Positions 53,252-61,676 of a DNA stretch of 64,000 nucleotides are shown in pieces. The notes beneath the pieces were generated by a model. The model ran no database searches, was not told the origin of the DNA, and was given only the letters and a program-made list of their open reading frames with translations. Each line of letters opens with the position of its first letter. Positions within the stretch are counted from its first letter, which is position 1. The stretch is from Brucellaceae bacterium (GTDB lineage Bacteria; Pseudomonadota; Alphaproteobacteria; Rhizobiales; Rhizobiaceae). The DNA lies in assembly GCA_020637755.1 (NCBI GenBank), contig JACKJW010000002.1:1-64000 (forward strand), given 5' to 3'. A program made the position numbers and the translations under genes.

Positions 53252-53848
53252 TCAGCGCTTCACCGAGCCAACGATGTCCTGGCGTGAGTCGTTGATCTTG
53301 ACCCACTGTCCGGAATTGGTCGCCGATTGGCGCTTGAGAAACCTATATTGCGTGTCGGTCCAGGCCAGCACGCGGGCCTCGAGATTGTCGAGCACGAAGT
53401 CGCCGAGGTCGGTCGCCACCGTCAGCACCGCATGGCCGTCGCCATTGGGCTGGAGCACCACCGTCATCAGCAGGGCCGAGGCCGGCACGCCAATCGCCAT
53501 CAGCTGGCGGCGTTTTTCCAGCGCGTAATCCTCGCAATCGCCTTCGCGGCCCGGATAGGACCACACTTCCTCGCGCCCCCACATCTGCTGGTCGGTGCGC
53601 GGCCGGACCATCACGTTCACCGCATCGTTGATCTGGATGATGCGGCTCCACATGTCGCGGCTGAGCTTGAGCCGTCCGCCCGCTGAGCGCTGCTGGCACT
53701 CGGCCGGATAGGTCTGGCAGAATTCGTAATGACCGATGGGTTGGGTTGTCAGGCCCGAGATCCGCATCTGGCTGGCAGCATATGCAGGACTGATGCCAGC
53801 TGCGGCCACCCCCGATGCAAACACTATTGCATATTTGTTCTTGTTCAT
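53252..53848 (-). CDS. Transglutaminase-like cysteine peptidase (BTLCP family)
   Basis: 198 aa, signal peptide (IVFASGVAAAGISPAYAAS, cleavage about residue 24) and a BTLCP domain. Papain-like triad visible: Cys105 in GDCEDYALEKR, His139 in GDGHAVLTV and Asp154 in FVLDNLE. Relatives include LapG, which cleaves surface adhesins, but rhizobial members are often orphan secreted proteins with unknown targets. ATG 53848 is preferred because the signal peptide starts there. Its ribosome site lies inside a hairpin (53850-53874). Confidence 0.87.
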   Translation of the reverse strand: MNKNKYAIVFASGVAAAGISPAYAASQMRISGLTTQPIGHYEFCQTYPAECQQRSAGGRLKLSRDMWSRIIQINDAVNVMVRPRTDQQMWGREEVWSYPGREGDCEDYALEKRRQLMAIGVPASALLMTVVLQPNGDGHAVLTVATDLGDFVLDNLEARVLAWTDTQYRFLKRQSATNSGQWVKINDSRQDIVGSVKR

Positions 53849-53849
53849 T

Positions 53850-53874
53850 GGTGTCTCCCCGTACAAGAGACACC
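53850..53874 (-). promoter_or_regulatory. Hairpin covering the ribosome-binding site of the BTLCP gene
   Basis: On the mRNA, GGTGTCTC (5' arm) pairs perfectly with GAGACACC (3' arm) over 8 bp, loop TTGTACGGG. The 3' arm contains most of the GGGGAGA ribosome site and ends one base before the ATG. This layout could block translation until opened by heat, protein or another RNA. Confidence 0.55.
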
Positions 53875-54090
53875 TTGGCACATCCAAATTTATTTGAAGC
53901 AAAGCTCCAAGTATTGTTTTTAGTAAAACAATCGAACAAACAAAATCAAAACTACATAAATATAATACTGTATTTGACTAAACCATGTGGAAAATTATCC
54001 GATGGTTTGAATCGAATATTCTTCTAGTTTGCATAAAATTTTAGACACGGCAGGCCCTGGCCCGACCCTGCTGGCGCAGGGACCCGGACA
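53875..54090. other. AT-rich intergenic stretch
   Basis: Base composition is strikingly AT-rich against the surrounding GC-rich genome, with no gene. It includes a perfect 8-bp inverted repeat ATTGTTTT-TAGT-AAAACAAT (53913-53932), TATAAT near 53959, and a GC hairpin CCCTGC/GCAGGG at 54066-54081. It must hold the promoter of the BTLCP gene on the minus strand; TTGATT...TTACTA over the inverted repeat is a candidate. Confidence 0.55.
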
Positions 54091-54091
54091 T

Positions 54092-54116
54092 GAAAAAACC
54101 GGCACGGGGCCGGTTC
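54092..54116 (-). terminator. Intrinsic terminator of the PilZ gene
   Basis: Stem AACCGGC/GCCGGTT (54097-54103, 54109-54115) with a run of six T after it on the minus strand. 28 bases after the PilZ stop. Confidence 0.88.
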
Positions 54117-54143
54117 ATCAAAGGTCGGATCTGGCTGGAAGTG

Positions 54144-54755
54144 TCAGGCTGAGGCCGTGGCCCGGTCCAGCGCTTCCTGTGGCTGGACCACGGCAAACTC
54201 CACGGCGACGCCTTCGTCGAAGTGGCGGACGACCTGTCCGCGCATGGTGCCGAGCGTCACCTGGGTGCCAAGCGCCGGCTTGACGTCGATCTCGACGGCG
54301 GCGCCGGACAGCGAAAGGTCGATGATGCGGCACTGGTATTGGCGGCCGTCATTGAGCTGGAGAACCGAAATCGGGTTGCGCGGCGGAATGCGCTCGTGGC
54401 GGCGGTCTTCGGGCAGGTCCAGTTCGTGCTTGTTGGCAAGCCAGGTGAGCTGTGCGGCCAGCTTGTCCTTCTTGCGCTCCGAAGCGATGATCGTGAAGGC
54501 AAACCCGTCCTGGAAGGTGCGCGAGATGACACCTTCCACGCGGCCGATGTGATCGAGATAGGCGATGCATTTTTCGCCCGGCTCACCCATATGGTCGGTG
54601 CGCAGGGCAACCGAGCCAGGTGACATGTCGATGACCTGGCACGGATGCTCGGTCCGGTCTTCAAGCATGAAGCGGCCGTACACCTTCACGTTCACACGCT
54701 GGAAGTTCCGGCGCTCCGGCCGGTCCGGCATGGGTTGTTGTGCTGCCAGGCTCAT
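54144..54755 (-). CDS. Protein with two PilZ domains
   Basis: 203 aa. PilZ 1: RRNFQRVNVKVYGRF with DMSPGSVALR (about 15-95), a variant of the DxSxxG motif. PilZ 2: RRHERIPPRN with IIDLSLSGAAVEI (about 115-200), matching RxxxR and DxSxxG. The second domain should bind cyclic di-GMP; the first is less canonical. PleD at 22954 could supply the signal. Single-gene unit with its own terminator. Confidence 0.87.
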   Translation of the reverse strand: MSLAAQQPMPDRPERRNFQRVNVKVYGRFMLEDRTEHPCQVIDMSPGSVALRTDHMGEPGEKCIAYLDHIGRVEGVISRTFQDGFAFTIIASERKKDKLAAQLTWLANKHELDLPEDRRHERIPPRNPISVLQLNDGRQYQCRIIDLSLSGAAVEIDVKPALGTQVTLGTMRGQVVRHFDEGVAVEFAVVQPQEALDRATASA

Positions 54756-54876
54756 TCTCGTTCGGTCCTGTCCAAAGCCAGTTCACACCTCTGGATTCGC
54801 TGAACGATAGGCTTGGAGAGGTTAACAACGGGTAATGAGCGCGCCTGCGTGAGGCCTTTGCCTGTTCTTTTTTCGA

Positions 54877-55515
54877 TCAGGAATCCCGTCTGCCGCCTTC
54901 AAGCACCATGAGGTGGCGAACCCTGCGTCCTGCGGGCGCACCGATGGCGAGGTCGAGATCGCGGCCTTCCGGCTCCATCGGCGGCACATGGAAAGAAGGC
55001 CTGTTTTTCAGGAACATGGGCTCGCGGTCCGGGTCGATCACGCGAAGCGACACCAGCCGGCAGGTCTCGATCGGGTCGACGCCAAGCCAGAAGGGCCGGT
55101 CGGCCGGGGCGATGCAGCCAAGCGCGCGGGCGCTCTCGTCGCCGCCGCGCAGCGGCAGCAGGCAGGCCTCAAACTCCATCGAGCGGCCGTTGCGGCTGTT
55201 GGCCGAAAATTCCATCACGATCACGCAATTGTCGGCAAAGGCGTTGCGCGCAAGCCGCGCCACCATGCGCCGGTCCCGGTCCTGCCACAGAGAGGAGAAG
55301 ACAAAACCCTTCAGCTCGCGCCCGAATATGGCGCAAAGCCGCGTGCCGGCCAGGCGGAAGACGGGCTGGCCGCGCTGGTCATCCTCAAGGATGAACGTGT
55401 CGGCAAGCAGCGTCTTGATGTCGGCCGGCTCGACCTCGGTGCGCCGCGGGGCCGGGCGATTGCCGCGCAGCCTGTTCCAATACAGGAAGAGGTCGATTGT
55501 CTTCTGGTTTTTCAT
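54877..55515 (-). CDS. PAS-domain protein (PAS_5 family)
   Basis: 212 aa. LFLYWNRLRGNRPAPRRTEV and IKTLLADTFILEDDQRGQPV, then FRLAGTRLCAIFGRELKGFV mark the PAS_5 (PF07310) family, which is frequent in Rhizobiales and usually without an output domain. Ligand unknown. ATG 55515 begins the conserved MKNQKTIDL; an upstream in-frame ATG at 55551 lacks support. Confidence 0.8.
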   Translation of the reverse strand: MKNQKTIDLFLYWNRLRGNRPAPRRTEVEPADIKTLLADTFILEDDQRGQPVFRLAGTRLCAIFGRELKGFVFSSLWQDRDRRMVARLARNAFADNCVIVMEFSANSRNGRSMEFEACLLPLRGGDESARALGCIAPADRPFWLGVDPIETCRLVSLRVIDPDREPMFLKNRPSFHVPPMEPEGRDLDLAIGAPAGRRVRHLMVLEGGRRDS

Positions 55516-55885
55516 GGCGCTTGTCCCACGATCTGTCAGCAAGTGTTTCATCGACGAACAGAATCAGCGTTCCCCGACAGGATTCATGACTGACAGTGCA
55601 GGGGCCGTGCCAGTGCGCCGGGCGGGTTATCAACGGGACGGGGCCATTAAGGTTAACCAAGTGTTTCGATTGCGCCGGAACGGGAAATATGAGACAAGGA
55701 GAACAACAGCGAAGCCATTGTCTTGACAGGCAGTTTTGTTGTTGACAGCACAATTCTCGGGGAGAGCAGGGGCTCAACCAGGCCGTTCGGTATCAACCGG
55801 GCGGCCTCTTTTTTTAACCATTTCCGGCCTTTAAGCTGGCGCGAGCGGCGAATGGCGCTGCCAGAATCGGACCCGGAGACCAGAC
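55516..55885. other. 370-bp gap holding a plus-strand terminator
   Basis: Between the PAS gene (minus) and rhomboid (plus). It carries a strong plus-strand intrinsic terminator (55780-55815) with no plus-strand gene before it. Also present are two TTGACAG copies (55723, 55742) with no fitting -10, an 18-codon ORF at 55689-55745 of doubtful reality, and TTAAGGTTAACC near 55650. A small RNA ending at 55815 is the simplest explanation. Confidence 0.5.
55780..55815 (+). terminator. Orphan intrinsic terminator, plus strand
   Basis: 12-bp stem AGGCCGTTCGGT/ACCGGGCGGCCT (two G-T pairs) with loop ATCA, followed by C and seven T. No annotated plus-strand gene ends here. It lies 71 bases before the rhomboid gene. 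Confidence 0.88.
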
Positions 55886-56653
55886 GTGCAGGACCCCCGC
55901 CACATGCCCGCTTCCGACGGCAATGATCCTTTTGATTCTGGCAGCACCGGGCGCCCGGTGGCCCGGCCATCCGAGCCCGCCTTCAACATTCCCGCTGTCA
56001 TCCTCGTCCTGCTGGGGTTGATGACGGCCATCCACCTTCTGCGCGAATTCGTGCTGACCCGCGACCAGGATGTCGCTCTTCTGCTGCGCGCTGCATACAT
56101 CCCCGCGCGCTATGGGCTGGAAGGCGGAATCGACCTTTTCGCCTTCACCTCGCCGGTCACCTATTCGTTGCTGCACGGCAGCTGGGCACATTTGGCGGTC
56201 AACAGCGTCTGGCTGGCCGCCTTCGGCTCGCCCCTGGCTGTCCGGCTCGGCATTGCGCGTTTCCTGGCCTTCTGGGTCGTCACGGCGATTGCCTCGGTGG
56301 CATTGCATCACGCCTTCCACTCCGGCGAGATGATACCGGTCATCGGTGCCTCCGGTGCAATCTCCGGCATGATGGGCGCTGCGGCGCGGTTTGGTTTTGC
56401 CATGTCAGCGGACGGCCGGGGCCGCGCCTTCACCGGCAGGCTTCTCACATTTCGCGAGGTTTTTGCCGCGCGCGCCGTCCTCACCTTCCTGGGTGTCTGG
56501 TTTGCCGTCAACCTGGTGACCGGGCTCGGTTTTGCCGGCGGCCCCTCCATCGCGTGGGAGGCCCATGTCGGCGGTTTCCTCGCCGGATTCCTGCTGATCG
56601 GCCTCATCGATCCCTTTTCCGGCAGGGCGCACGGCAGGGCGAAGAATTTCTGA
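55886..56653 (+). CDS. Rhomboid family intramembrane serine protease
   Basis: 255 aa. Six or more hydrophobic segments. The catalytic dyad is Ser156 in VIGASGAISGMMG and His227 in WEAHVGGFLAG, with the oxyanion HN-type motif in SWAHLAVNSVW. GTG start 55886 with GGAGA upstream; ATG 55904 is an alternative. Substrates unknown. Confidence 0.88.
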   Translation: MQDPRHMPASDGNDPFDSGSTGRPVARPSEPAFNIPAVILVLLGLMTAIHLLREFVLTRDQDVALLLRAAYIPARYGLEGGIDLFAFTSPVTYSLLHGSWAHLAVNSVWLAAFGSPLAVRLGIARFLAFWVVTAIASVALHHAFHSGEMIPVIGASGAISGMMGAAARFGFAMSADGRGRAFTGRLLTFREVFAARAVLTFLGVWFAVNLVTGLGFAGGPSIAWEAHVGGFLAGFLLIGLIDPFSGRAHGRAKNF

Positions 56654-56759
56654 TCATCCTTTCGATCCAGCCACTTGCCAAATAGCCGCAGGCGGCACAC
56701 CATGATCCCTCAACCGCTTTTCCCGGAAGGCGCGAAAGTTTGGATTTGAGGAGGATGCA

Positions 56760-57191
56760 ATGTCGGTAAGGTCTATTCTGGATGCCAAGGGCAGGGAGGT
56801 CGCCACGATGTCCGGTGACCAGACGCTGCAGGACGCTGCGGCGATGCTCTCCGACAAGAAGATCGGTGCGATTGTTGTCACGGCCGCATCCGGAAAGATC
56901 CTCGGCATCCTTTCGGAACGCGACATCGTGCGCGCCGTGGCCAAGAACGGGGCCGCTGCTCTGTCCGCCACGGTCACCTCCACCATGACCTCCAAGGTCA
57001 AGACCTGCTCCGAGGAAAGCACGATCAACGATGTGATGGAACTGATGACCACAGGCCGTTTCCGCCACATGCCGGTGGAAAAGGATGGGGTGCTGGCCGG
57101 AATCGTGTCCATCGGTGACGTGGTCAAGCGCCGCATCGAGGATGTTGTGCGCGAGGCCGAGGAAATCCGGAACTACATCGCGGCCGGCTGA
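56760..57191 (+). CDS. CBS-domain protein
   Basis: 143 aa, two tandem CBS motifs forming one Bateman module (about 10-65 and 75-135): LGILSERDIVRAVAKNG and LAGIVSIGDVVKRRIEDV. Such proteins bind adenine nucleotides and often regulate partners; no partner is evident. Strong GAGGAGG ribosome site before the ATG. Confidence 0.92.
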   Translation: MSVRSILDAKGREVATMSGDQTLQDAAAMLSDKKIGAIVVTAASGKILGILSERDIVRAVAKNGAAALSATVTSTMTSKVKTCSEESTINDVMELMTTGRFRHMPVEKDGVLAGIVSIGDVVKRRIEDVVREAEEIRNYIAAG

Positions 57192-57352
57192 CCCGGCGCC
57201 GCCGGCGGAGCCGGGCGCCCGGGACCAGGTCGCCCAAGAAAGGCAGCGCCCCAGGAACGCAGTTGCGCCTGCGCCCGCCGAATCGCTGCGTCCATTCCGC
57301 TTGATACCGGCGGTCTTGCGCGGTCAGGCTGCGGGGCCGGTACGCGGGCCCC

Positions 57353-57380
57353 AAAAAAAGCTCCCGGCACTTGGCCGGGA
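57353..57380 (-). terminator. Intrinsic terminator of the DUF6455 gene
   Basis: Stem TCCCGGC/GCCGGGA (57362-57368 and 57374-57380), loop of five, with a seven-T run shortly after on the minus strand. 38 bases beyond the DUF6455 stop. Confidence 0.82.
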
Positions 57381-57417
57381 TAGTGGGAGGGATCTCGATG
57401 TGCAGGGAGCGGGCGGA

Positions 57418-57690
57418 TCAGACCGCCGGCTCCGTCACCTGTCTCAGCCGGACCAGCATGTCGTGGTTGCGGCAGAAGTCAGGCGGCATGTCATTGGCGG
57501 TGGCCTTGTCGAGCCAGCTTTCGCAGCCGTCCGGATTGCTGCAGGAAATGCAGCGGTTGACAGCGCGTCGCTTGACGTCGGCAACGTGGGGGAGCCGTGC
57601 AAGCCCGGGCTGAAGCCCGAGTTTGACAACCATGGTCTCGAACAATTCACCGTGTCGCAGAATCCGGTTGAATGTGTCGATCAGGCCCAT
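57418..57690 (-). CDS. DUF6455 family small Cys-rich protein
   Basis: 90 aa. MGLIDTFNRILRHGELFETM opens a helical part; the end has CISCSNPDGCESWL and DFCRNHDML, four cysteines spaced as for a metal or cluster site. Function unknown; I associate it with DUF6455. GGGAGG is 9 bases before ATG 57690; the open frame extends upstream without such a signal. Confidence 0.78.
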   Translation of the reverse strand: MGLIDTFNRILRHGELFETMVVKLGLQPGLARLPHVADVKRRAVNRCISCSNPDGCESWLDKATANDMPPDFCRNHDMLVRLRQVTEPAV

Positions 57691-57940
57691 TTGCACGGCC
57701 TCCCTTCGCCGTTGACGCGTCAATGTCGCACATTGGCTGCCGTCTTCCTTGATCTGGATCAACCGCATCTGTGCCATGCCGCCGCAGCCAGGCCGGCGAG
57801 CCACGCGCTGCGGCGTGCGCTGACAGATGCCAAAAACCTTGCGCCACAAGCGGCTTTGCTCTACCCGTCAGGCAGCCTGCCGGCGCCGCTTTCCCCCGCG
57901 CTCCGGCACTTCCCGAACCTGCCGGAAGACTGAACCGACC

Positions 57941-59440
57941 ATGACCCTTGTTGACACGCGCACCCCCGATCCCAAACGTTTCATCCCCGGAGCGACCGGC
58001 GACTGGGAAATCGTCATCGGCATGGAAGTCCATGCGCAGGTCACCAGCAATTCCAAGCTGTTCTCCGGCGCCTCGACGGAATTTGGCGGTGCGCCGAACG
58101 ATCACGTGTCGCTGGTGGATGCGGCCATGCCCGGGATGCTGCCCGTCATCAACGAGGAATGCGTGCGCCAGGCCGTGCGCACGGGGCTCGGCCTGAAGGC
58201 GGCGATCAATCTGAAATCGGTCTTTGACCGCAAGAACTATTTCTATCCGGACCTGCCGCAGGGCTACCAGATTTCGCAGTTCAAGCAGCCGATTGTCGGC
58301 GAGGGCACCGTAGTCATTTCGGTCGGCCCCGACCGCCAGGGCAATTTCGAGAACATCGAGATCGGCATCGAGCGCCTGCATCTGGAACAGGATGCCGGCA
58401 AGTCGATACACGACCAGCATCCGACCATGTCCTATGTGGACCTCAACCGGTCCGGCGTGGCGCTGATGGAGATCGTCTCCAAGCCGGATATCCGGTCGTC
58501 CGACGAGGCCAAGGCCTATCTGACAAAGCTGCGCACCATCCTGCGCTATCTCGGCACCTGCGACGGCAACATGGACGAGGGCTCCATGCGCGCCGACGTC
58601 AACGTCTCCGTCCGTCAGCCGGGCGGTAGCTTCGGCACGCGTTGCGAGATCAAGAATGTCAACTCGATCCGCTTTGTTGGCCAGGCCATCGAGTATGAGG
58701 CGCGCCGCCAGATCGCAATCTTGGAGGATGGCGGCTCCATCGACCAGGAGACGCGCTTGTTCGACCCGGTGAAGGGCGAGACGCGCTCCATGCGCTCCAA
58801 GGAAGAGGCGCACGACTACCGCTACTTCCCGGATCCGGACCTGCTGCCGCTTGAATTCTCCCAGGCCTTCGTCGATGAGCTGGCGGCCCATCTGCCCGAA
58901 TTGCCGGATGACAAGAAGACGCGCCTGATGGCGCTTGGCCTGTCGGAATATGACGCCTCGATCCTCGTATCCGAAAAGGCGATTGCCGATTATTTCGAGC
59001 AGGTGGCGCAAGGCCGCGACGGCAAGGCGGCCGCCAACTGGGTCATCAATGACCTGCTCGGAGCGCTCAACAAGGCCGGCCTCGGCATCGAGGAGACAAC
59101 GGTCTCGCCTGCCCAGCTCGGCGCCATCATCGACCTCATCAAGGACGGCACCATTTCCGGCAAGATCGCCAAGGACCTGTTCGAGATCGTGATGGCAGAG
59201 GGCGGCGACCCGAAGGAACTGGTCGAAAGCCGCGGCATGAAGCAGGTCACCGACACCGGCGCCATCGAAAAGGCGGTGGACGAGGTGATCGCCGCCAATC
59301 CCGACAAGGTGGAGCAGGTCAAGGCCAAGCCGACCATGGCGGGCTGGTTCGTCGGTCAGGTCATGAAGTCCACCGGCGGCAAGGCCAACCCGCAGGCCGT
59401 CCAGGAACTGGTAAAGGCCAAGCTCGGCATTGAAGAGTGA
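57941..59440 (+). CDS. gatB: Asp/Glu-tRNA amidotransferase subunit B
   Basis: 499 aa subunit that binds the mischarged tRNA, phosphorylates its side chain and channels ammonia from GatA. WEIVIGMEVHAQVTSNSKLF at the start, GYQISQFKQPIVGEG, MRADVNVSVRQPG and the C-terminal YqeY-like GatB tail (KPTMAGWFVGQVMKSTGGKA). ATG 57941 fits the family; the frame is open upstream. Unlike many genomes, it is not beside gatCA (41-43 kb). Confidence 0.97.
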   Translation: MTLVDTRTPDPKRFIPGATGDWEIVIGMEVHAQVTSNSKLFSGASTEFGGAPNDHVSLVDAAMPGMLPVINEECVRQAVRTGLGLKAAINLKSVFDRKNYFYPDLPQGYQISQFKQPIVGEGTVVISVGPDRQGNFENIEIGIERLHLEQDAGKSIHDQHPTMSYVDLNRSGVALMEIVSKPDIRSSDEAKAYLTKLRTILRYLGTCDGNMDEGSMRADVNVSVRQPGGSFGTRCEIKNVNSIRFVGQAIEYEARRQIAILEDGGSIDQETRLFDPVKGETRSMRSKEEAHDYRYFPDPDLLPLEFSQAFVDELAAHLPELPDDKKTRLMALGLSEYDASILVSEKAIADYFEQVAQGRDGKAAANWVINDLLGALNKAGLGIEETTVSPAQLGAIIDLIKDGTISGKIAKDLFEIVMAEGGDPKELVESRGMKQVTDTGAIEKAVDEVIAANPDKVEQVKAKPTMAGWFVGQVMKSTGGKANPQAVQELVKAKLGIEE

Positions 59441-59559
59441 TCCGCGGAAGGCATTTTGCCCGTCACAAAACCTGTTCTTGACGGGAGACGGGTAAAAAAG
59501 CCATCGTGTGGTCGCGCTTTGCGCATCACACGCTTGAGCAGGAATGGGCAGACCCCCTC

Positions 59560-60054
59560 ATGTGGATCAGGACCGTCGACCGCGACGATCTGGAGGAAAT
59601 CCGGGACCTCCTCGTTAAAACCTGGCACGCGACCTATGACGGCATCTATGGCCCCGATCGCGTGAACGCCATCAACAATGACTGGCACTCGGTCAAGGCG
59701 TTGCAGAAGCGCCTGGCAAAACCCTATTCCGAATTCGTGATTGCCGATGACGGCGAGGAAATCCTCGGCGTCGCCTTTGCCTCCATGGGCGAGGGGGATG
59801 ACCGGGTGGCCTACCTGCACCAGCTCTACGTCAATCCGGAGGCGCAGGGGCGCGGCGCAGGCAAGGCCTTGTTGATCGAGATGGAAAGCGCCTTCCCCAT
59901 GGCCGCGCGCATGCGTCTGGAGGTGGAGGAAGCCAATGCCAAGGCCATCGCCTTCTACGAAAACAACGGCTATCGCATGGTGGACCGCACCGACAATTGC
60001 GGCAGCCGCGATTCCGGCATCCCGGCGCTGATCATGGAAAAGCCTTTCGGCTGA
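59560..60054 (+). CDS. GNAT family N-acetyltransferase
   Basis: 164 aa from ATG 59560. Acetyl-CoA motif LHQLYVNPEAQGRGAGKALL and LEVEEANAKAIAFYENNGYR are typical RimI-like. The substrate is unknown. A GTG at 59506 in frame would add 18 residues; neither start has an ideal ribosome site. Follows gatB by 119 bp. Confidence 0.85.
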   Translation: MWIRTVDRDDLEEIRDLLVKTWHATYDGIYGPDRVNAINNDWHSVKALQKRLAKPYSEFVIADDGEEILGVAFASMGEGDDRVAYLHQLYVNPEAQGRGAGKALLIEMESAFPMAARMRLEVEEANAKAIAFYENNGYRMVDRTDNCGSRDSGIPALIMEKPFG

Positions 60055-60119
60055 CCGGCATGAGCGGCCGCCGGGCCGGCTGGTGAAAGAACCCGCAAGC
60101 CCTTGGGAGGGAACTGGCT

Positions 60120-60608
60120 GTGAAGCGTTTCCTGAAAATCGCTATTCCCGTGTTCCTGCTGGGCTTCATCGCGGGCAATGCCTTCTGGTACCTCGCCTCG
60201 CCGCTGTGGATTGACCGCGTGATCTCGGAGGAACTGCCCGCCGAGCTCATGCTGTCGGAGCTGGCGGCCGGACAGTTCCGCGACACCGATGCCGCCCACA
60301 AGGGACGTGGCAAGGCGCAACTCCTGTCTTCGGCCGGCGGCACGGTGCTGCTCAGGCTGACGGACTTTGAGGTGACCAACGGCCCGGACTTGGAAATGTG
60401 GCTGGTGGAAGCCGCTGAACCGGCCACCAGCGCCGACGTGAAGGCCAGCAAATGGGTGTCACTCGGGCCGCTCAAGGGCAATGTCGGAAACCAGACCTAC
60501 GTGATTCCTGACAATATCAATCCGGCGGCCTACAAATCGGCCGTCGTCTGGTGCGAGCAGTTCGGCGTGCTGTTCTCCGCCGCCCCGCTCGTCGTGCCGC
60601 CCCGGTAG
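60120..60608 (+). CDS. DM13-domain membrane-anchored protein
   Basis: 162 aa. N-terminal helix (AIPVFLLGFIAGNAFWYLA) anchors a DM13-like domain (about 50-160): KGRGKAQLLSSAGGTVLLRL, NGPDLEMWLVEA and the conserved VVWCEQFGVLFSAAPL with its single Cys. DM13 is thought to carry redox or metal-linked functions. GTG start, GGGAGG upstream. Confidence 0.85.
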   Translation: MKRFLKIAIPVFLLGFIAGNAFWYLASPLWIDRVISEELPAELMLSELAAGQFRDTDAAHKGRGKAQLLSSAGGTVLLRLTDFEVTNGPDLEMWLVEAAEPATSADVKASKWVSLGPLKGNVGNQTYVIPDNINPAAYKSAVVWCEQFGVLFSAAPLVVPPR

Positions 60609-60614
60609 GCCGCC

Positions 60615-61055
60615 TCACTCTTCCATCTGCGGCTTGCCATCCTTGTCCCAGATCTGGGTGATGATGCACATGTCGATGTCCTTGCGCCGCTTCAGGTCGC
60701 AGGCGATCTTCATCGCCGCTTCCAGCGCTGCCCGGCTGTCCCATCCGCAATGATACTCCGCCCAATGCACTCCCTGTGAATGCTGGATGCCGAGCCTCGC
60801 CGTCCAGCCGGATGGGAAGCAGGAGGCGACAAGGGCGCAATCTTCTTCCGCCGCGCCGCCGTCGATGCATTGTTTCATGGCGCACGCCGCGGCTTCTTGC
60901 GGGCTGGCGGCCACGCATTCGCCATAGGCCTGCTCGGGCGCAACGGCAAAGGCCATGGCGACGGGGCCATCCTGGGCCGACGCGGGCGAAACGGTGAAGG
61001 TCAGGCTTGCAAGGAACGAAAAGGCGAGGGGGAGCAGGCGGGACAATGCGGGCAT
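60615..61055 (-). CDS. Secreted Cys-rich protein (DUF4189-like)
   Basis: 146 aa, signal peptide (LLPLAFSFLASLTFTVSPASA, cleavage about residue 28). Mature part AMAFAVAPEQAYGECVAASP, CAMKQCIDGG, CALVASCFPSGWTARLGI and WAEYHCGWDSRAALEAAMKI has the cysteine pattern of DUF4189 periplasmic proteins. Function unknown. Convergent with the DM13 gene. Confidence 0.75.
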   Translation of the reverse strand: MPALSRLLPLAFSFLASLTFTVSPASAQDGPVAMAFAVAPEQAYGECVAASPQEAAACAMKQCIDGGAAEEDCALVASCFPSGWTARLGIQHSQGVHWAEYHCGWDSRAALEAAMKIACDLKRRKDIDMCIITQIWDKDGKPQMEE

Positions 61056-61270
61056 GGGTGCAAATCCTGTGTGACAAAAGCGGCATCAATCTGCCACTTG
61101 CCACGCTTGCCTTCCACCGGATTCGCCAAGACGCGCATGGCAGCCCGGCTTGCAGCGCGTCTTCAACCAATTATCGCAGGCCAAGGCCTTGTCATCCGGC
61201 GCCGGGCGCTTCATAACGCAGTGCATCAATGAGGGTGTTGCGCCCTGTCCATGCGCGTCGTGAGGCTGAC

Positions 61271-61669
61271 ATGCTGACATTTCTTACCCGCTTCTTCACC
61301 TGGTGGAACGGCGCCACGCTGAACACCCGCTTCTTCACCAGCCGCAAGGGCACCAAGATGGGCGAGGACCAGTTCGGCAATGTCTATTACGAGGGCACGA
61401 CGGATTCCGAGGGCCGCACCCGCCGCTGGGTGATCTACAACGGCTACGCCGAAGCCTCCGCCATCCCGGCCGGCTGGCACGGCTGGATGCATCACCGCAC
61501 CGACACGCCGCCGACCAGGGAAAACTATGTCCGCCGCGAGTGGGAAGCCGAGCACAAGCCGAACATGACCGGCACGCCCGGTGCCTACCGTCCGGCCGGC
61601 TCCATCCTCTCGGGAGCCGCCCGCCCGAAAGTCACCGGCGATTACGACGCCTGGACACCCGGTTCCTGA
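61271..61669 (+). CDS. NADH:ubiquinone oxidoreductase NDUFA12-type accessory subunit
   Basis: 132 aa. TKMGEDQFGNVYYEGTTDSE and RRWVIYNGYAEASAIPAGWH then GWMHHRTDTPP are the hallmark of NDUFA12/B17.2, one of the few mitochondrial supernumerary complex I subunits with alphaproteobacterial homologues. It should sit on the peripheral arm near NuoI/NuoB. The nuo genes at the left end encode its complex. ATG 61271 chosen; the frame is open further up. Confidence 0.93.
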   Translation: MLTFLTRFFTWWNGATLNTRFFTSRKGTKMGEDQFGNVYYEGTTDSEGRTRRWVIYNGYAEASAIPAGWHGWMHHRTDTPPTRENYVRREWEAEHKPNMTGTPGAYRPAGSILSGAARPKVTGDYDAWTPGS

Positions 61670-61676
61670 CACGGCA

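Noticed and set aside
54029..54283. 84-codon plus-strand ORF
   Set aside because: Runs through the PilZ terminator and antisense to the PilZ gene with no start signal.
55689..55745. 18-codon ORF before the orphan terminator
   Set aside because: Weak ribosome site and low-complexity polar sequence; not distinguishable from chance, so not listed as a gene.
55723..55747. Two TTGACAG repeats as a -35 element
   Set aside because: No acceptable -10 hexamer lies 15-19 bases downstream of either copy.
57691..57940. Open frames between DUF6455 and gatB
   Set aside because: They are extensions of gatB or of DUF6455 lacking ribosome sites and domains.
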